Source of the DNA: Methanobacteriota archaeon
Lineage (GTDB): Archaea > Methanobacteriota > Methanobacteria > Methanobacteriales > Methanobacteriaceae
DNA length: 8,349 nt
Reading direction: 5' to 3'
NCBI GenBank assembly: GCA_023436175.1
Contig: JAEZKE010000068.1
Span: forward strand, 1 to 8,349
The notes beneath the pieces are model-generated. The model worked only from the letters and a program-made list of their open reading frames with translations. It made no database searches and was not told where the DNA came from. The position numbers and the translations under genes were made by a program. Shown piece by piece: positions 5,527 to 8,349 of this stretch. Position 1 is the first letter of the stretch. The number at the start of each line of letters is the position of its first letter.

Positions 5527-8190
5527 ATGAATAAAATTAAATTCTATTTTTTTTGCAGTTTTATGTTACTGTTTTTATTCTGTGTACATATAAATGCTCA
5601 AAGCATCAATACCAAACACTCTATTGATTACATAGGCACATATAGTGAAGGTCTTGCACCTGCTGGAACTTGGGATGGTAAATGGAAGTTTGGTTATATT
5701 GACAAGTCTAAAAAATGGATTATTCAGCCACAATTTGATGACGCTAAACAGTTCTCTGAGGGGATTTCTGCGGTTGGAATAAAGGATGAGACAACAGGAG
5801 TTATTAAATACGGCTATATTAAGAAAGATGGAAGTTATATTACTAAACCAACTTATTGTTTATGTGAAAACATTAAAGATGGTTTTGGAATAGTTACAAT
5901 GTATTCTAATAATTTGGAAACATATGGATTCGTGGATTCCAATGGAGTTGAGATTGTTAAGCCTCGATATCAATATGCGTCAATTATCAGTACTAAACCT
6001 GAACATGTTGTTATAGAGCTTACTGATGAGAACCAAAAAAGTGGTTTGTATGATACAAAAACGAAAAAACTTATAGAACCTAAATATTATGCTGTGTATG
6101 AAAATGCTCCAATTGTGTCGTTGGTAAATATGGAAGGTGCTCGCCTTGAAGGTATGCTTCTGGAAAACGGAACAATTATTGAACCTCAATTTGAGAGTGT
6201 TTCTATTTATAAGGATATTAAGGAATTGGCTGATAAAGCCATTGTCACGTTAAATGGTAAATACGGGATTATGGATCTTAAGAATGGTAATTATTTAATT
6301 AAACCTGAATGTGAATTGATTAAAGTTACTAGGAAAAATCTAATTATATCTAAAGATAAAAAAGTTGATATTTATGATTATAAATGCAACAGGCTGACTA
6401 ATTTTGATGCCCAAATAATTCAGGAGTTAACTGGTACTAACCAACTACAATTACAGAAGGATGGCCTTAACGGAATTATAAATCTAAAAGGAGAGGTTGT
6501 ACTAAAGCCTGTATATAATAGAGCCATGGGCTTTGACAGTTTTGGAAATTGTATTGTAAGCATTAAAAATAAATATGGTGTCATAAAAAAGGACGGTACT
6601 TACCTGATTGAGCCCAAGTATGACTACATAGAATCAGTTTATGAAAAAAATACTTACTATTATTATGCCCAAGGACAAGATGGGAATAAAAAAATATATC
6701 AAAAATGGAATTTAAATAAACCTACTCAAACAAAAATATCCACTAATAAAGTGATAGTTCCCAAATTTGATGATTCAACTGATTTGTACGGATTTGTTGA
6801 TAACAAAGGAAAATGGGTTATCCAACCACAGTTTTATTATGCCGACAAGTTTAGTGAAGGGTTGGCGGCGGTGGCTTTACCTATGGGGAAAATCGGATTT
6901 ATTGATATAAATGGTAATTTTTCTATTGAACCGTCATTTCATAGTGCATATGTAACTCCTTTTCATAACGGAAGAGCTGCTGTCTGTATTGTTAACAGCG
7001 AAAATAAACGCGAAGGAAATTTAATGGTTGGATTGATCGATAAAAAAGGAAATTGGGTGGTTAAACCAAAACATAAATTAATTACCAGAGATCTCAAACT
7101 ACATGATTCTATAGCTGCGCTCATTACAGATAATGAAGGAAAAGGTAATGTTGGATTTATAAACTGGAATGGAAATGTTGTTGAGCCTCAATATAATTAC
7201 AATTATGTAAATGGACTTGCTTTTTTGAGCAAGCCACTAAATAACAATTACGATAGATTTTCTTACAGTATAATAAAGAGTGACGGTAGTCTTAATACAA
7301 TAACTGGATTCATGCTTGAGGCAATGGATGGTGTTGGTACTATTCGTCTGGAGGATGGAATACATTTAGCGTTTATGTTTTCTAATGGGAAAATTATAAA
7401 AGATTGTAACGGACAAAAATTGTGTTATACACTTGGTTTCTCTGAAGGTATTGCAGCGGTAAAGTCTAATGACACCAAATCTCGTGCTGGAATATATGAT
7501 CAATGGGGATTTTTAAAATCAAACGGGGAATGGTTGGTTCCTCTAAGGTATAGTCAGGTTACCTCATTTTATACTGGGTTGGCCTCTGTATCAACACCTT
7601 CCGGATGGGGTGTAATTAATAAAGATGGGAGTTATTTTATTGCTCCACAGAGTGAAAAATATTCTAAAGAAGATTACAACTTAACTAAAGCGGAATATAA
7701 CGAACTTAATATCAAATGTACGCAAATCCTTAGCCAAATAATTACACCTTCAATGTCTGAATTTGAAAAACTCAATGCCATTCATAACTATGTTTTAAAT
7801 AGTGTTAAATATGATTACGATCAATATAACAATAATCATGGTTACAAAAGGTATTCTCAAACGGCCTACGGGGCCTTATTCTATGGGTCGGCTGTTTGCG
7901 AAGGTTATGCAAAAGCTTTGGATATGTTACTTAATACAGCGGGAATTGAAAGCCAAATTATTACTGGTACAATTACAAGTAATCAAGAGATGCATGCATG
8001 GAATCTTGTTAAAATAAATGGAGTCTATTACCATGTAGATTCTACTTGGAATGACTCTGATGATAATTCAGGTATGAACTATTTTCTTGTTAGTGATAAA
8101 AAAATGCAGGAAAATAGGACGTGGGAATATTCTAAATATGCTTCTGCCAGCAAAGGATACTTTAACGATATATCACAAAAAAGAAAATAG
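5527..8190 (+). CDS. Secreted WG-repeat protein with C-terminal transglutaminase-like domain
   Basis: An 887-residue exported protein. Residues 1-24 are a Sec signal peptide (basic start, hydrophobic core 6-22, likely cleavage after A24); there is no lipobox. Residues about 36-710 hold about fourteen WG-type repeats of the form GxIDxxGxWxIxPxF followed by FSEGLAAV, several degenerate. The clearest copies are at 55-83, 421-449 and 456-485; a Tyr/Lys-rich linker at about 371-412 divides two repeat blocks. Residues about 740-860 are a transglutaminase-like domain with C791 in AVCEGYAKA, H823 in MHAWN and D838 in YHVDSTWND, the full Cys-His-Asp triad, so it is probably an active cysteine peptidase or crosslinking enzyme acting outside the membrane. 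WG repeats are thought to be beta-rich binding modules; their ligand here is unknown. No sortase motif, SLH or other wall anchor is seen, so it may be released. It has its own promoter candidate and ends before a strong terminator, so it is probably a single-gene unit unrelated to the defence genes. Confidence 0.88.
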   Translation: MNKIKFYFFCSFMLLFLFCVHINAQSINTKHSIDYIGTYSEGLAPAGTWDGKWKFGYIDKSKKWIIQPQFDDAKQFSEGISAVGIKDETTGVIKYGYIKKDGSYITKPTYCLCENIKDGFGIVTMYSNNLETYGFVDSNGVEIVKPRYQYASIISTKPEHVVIELTDENQKSGLYDTKTKKLIEPKYYAVYENAPIVSLVNMEGARLEGMLLENGTIIEPQFESVSIYKDIKELADKAIVTLNGKYGIMDLKNGNYLIKPECELIKVTRKNLIISKDKKVDIYDYKCNRLTNFDAQIIQELTGTNQLQLQKDGLNGIINLKGEVVLKPVYNRAMGFDSFGNCIVSIKNKYGVIKKDGTYLIEPKYDYIESVYEKNTYYYYAQGQDGNKKIYQKWNLNKPTQTKISTNKVIVPKFDDSTDLYGFVDNKGKWVIQPQFYYADKFSEGLAAVALPMGKIGFIDINGNFSIEPSFHSAYVTPFHNGRAAVCIVNSENKREGNLMVGLIDKKGNWVVKPKHKLITRDLKLHDSIAALITDNEGKGNVGFINWNGNVVEPQYNYNYVNGLAFLSKPLNNNYDRFSYSIIKSDGSLNTITGFMLEAMDGVGTIRLEDGIHLAFMFSNGKIIKDCNGQKLCYTLGFSEGIAAVKSNDTKSRAGIYDQWGFLKSNGEWLVPLRYSQVTSFYTGLASVSTPSGWGVINKDGSYFIAPQSEKYSKEDYNLTKAEYNELNIKCTQILSQIITPSMSEFEKLNAIHNYVLNSVKYDYDQYNNNHGYKRYSQTAYGALFYGSAVCEGYAKALDMLLNTAGIESQIITGTITSNQEMHAWNLVKINGVYYHVDSTWNDSDDNSGMNYFLVSDKKMQENRTWEYSKYASASKGYFNDISQKRK

Positions 8191-8232
8191 TCCAAAATGA
8201 CATTTTGTACATATTTATTCTTAACTAAAAAC

Positions 8233-8266
8233 AAAAAAGAGAAGATTAAATAATCTTCTCTTTTTT
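8233..8266. terminator. Bidirectional intrinsic terminator between the WG-repeat gene and tRNA-Leu
   Basis: GAGAAGATTA (8239-8248) and TAATCTTCTC (8251-8260) form a perfect ten-pair stem around AA. Six A's (8233-8238) pair with T's (8261-8266) to give 16 pairs, with T tracts on both strands. It lies 42 bases after the WG-repeat stop codon and directly against the tRNA 3' end, so it can stop both convergent transcripts. Confidence 0.88.
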
Positions 8267-8349
8267 TGGTGCGGACGGTGGGACTTGAACCCACACGGTC
8301 TCCCATACGCCCCTCAAACGTACGCGTCTGCCAGTTCCGCCACGACCGC
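8267..8349 (-). tRNA. tRNA-Leu (anticodon GAG)
   Basis: On the minus strand the cloverleaf reads in full: acceptor GCGGTCG, D arm with GCG/CGC stem and a GG in the loop, and anticodon stem TACGT/GCGTA around the loop TTGAGGG. The anticodon GAG reads CTC and CTT leucine codons. An 11-base variable arm with a GG-GAGA-CC mini-stem follows, as expected for a class II tRNA, then the T arm GTGGG-TTCAAGT-CCCAC, the acceptor 3' strand CGTCCGC, discriminator A and encoded CCA. The acceptor stem has one mismatch, T5 against T68; all other pairs hold. The 5' base is the last base of the window, so its promoter and any tRNA cluster lie outside. It converges on the WG-repeat gene. Confidence 0.93.

Noticed and set aside
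5980..8017. Minus-strand frame 5980-6189 and plus-strand alternative frame 7802-8017
   Set aside because: Both lie inside the WG-repeat/transglutaminase gene, one over repeats and one over the catalytic Cys and His codons, with no separate evidence.
8079..8306. Minus-strand open frame of 75 codons reaching into the tRNA
   Set aside because: Its first codons are the tRNA-Leu T arm and acceptor stem read as protein, it crosses the terminator, and it then runs antisense to the end of the WG-repeat/transglutaminase gene. This is a known type of false gene.
1..8349. CRISPR array, insertion sequence, integrase gene or attachment repeats matching the tRNA 3' end
   Set aside because: By eye I found no regularly spaced repeats, no transposase or recombinase motifs, and no second copy of the tRNA 3' end in the window.

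Overview
The window looks like chromosomal DNA from a low-GC Gram-positive bacterium, most likely a clostridial Firmicute. The grounds are strongly A/T-rich sequence, Firmicute-style Shine-Dalgarno sites (AGGGAG, AAAGGA, GGAGGG), a tRNA-Leu with encoded CCA of the type common in Clostridia, and a secreted WG-repeat/transglutaminase-like protein. This is judged by eye; no species can be named.

Positions 7-4578 (+) hold a compact, overlapping three-gene operon that reads as a complete anti-phage/anti-plasmid system of the Lamassu (DdmABC-like) type, also classified as an ABC-three-component system. The order is a Cap4/DUF4297-like nuclease effector (lmuA-like), a small middle component (lmuC-like), then an SMC/Rad50-like ABC ATPase with a CPLC zinc hook (lmuB-like). 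The genes overlap by 10 and 26 bases, so their translation is probably coupled. In the family, the SMC component with the small subunit senses foreign or aberrant DNA and releases the nuclease. That role is transferred from the family and not shown here.

Positions 4600-5358 (+) follow after only 21 bases, with no visible terminator, and encode a membrane-anchored NERD nuclease-like protein with a C-terminal topoisomerase-type C4 zinc finger. It is a candidate fourth gene of the defence operon.

Positions 5359-5526 are a 168-base intergenic region with a plausible sigma-A promoter and a small hairpin. They lead into an independent gene (5527-8190, +) for a large exported protein made of about fourteen WG repeats and a C-terminal transglutaminase-like domain with an intact Cys-His-Asp triad.

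Positions 8191-8349 hold a long perfect hairpin, probably a two-way terminator, and a convergent tRNA-Leu(GAG) on the minus strand whose 5' end coincides with the window end. The tRNA 3' end faces the defence genes, a common arrangement for islands inserted at tRNA genes, but no integrase or attachment repeat is visible here.
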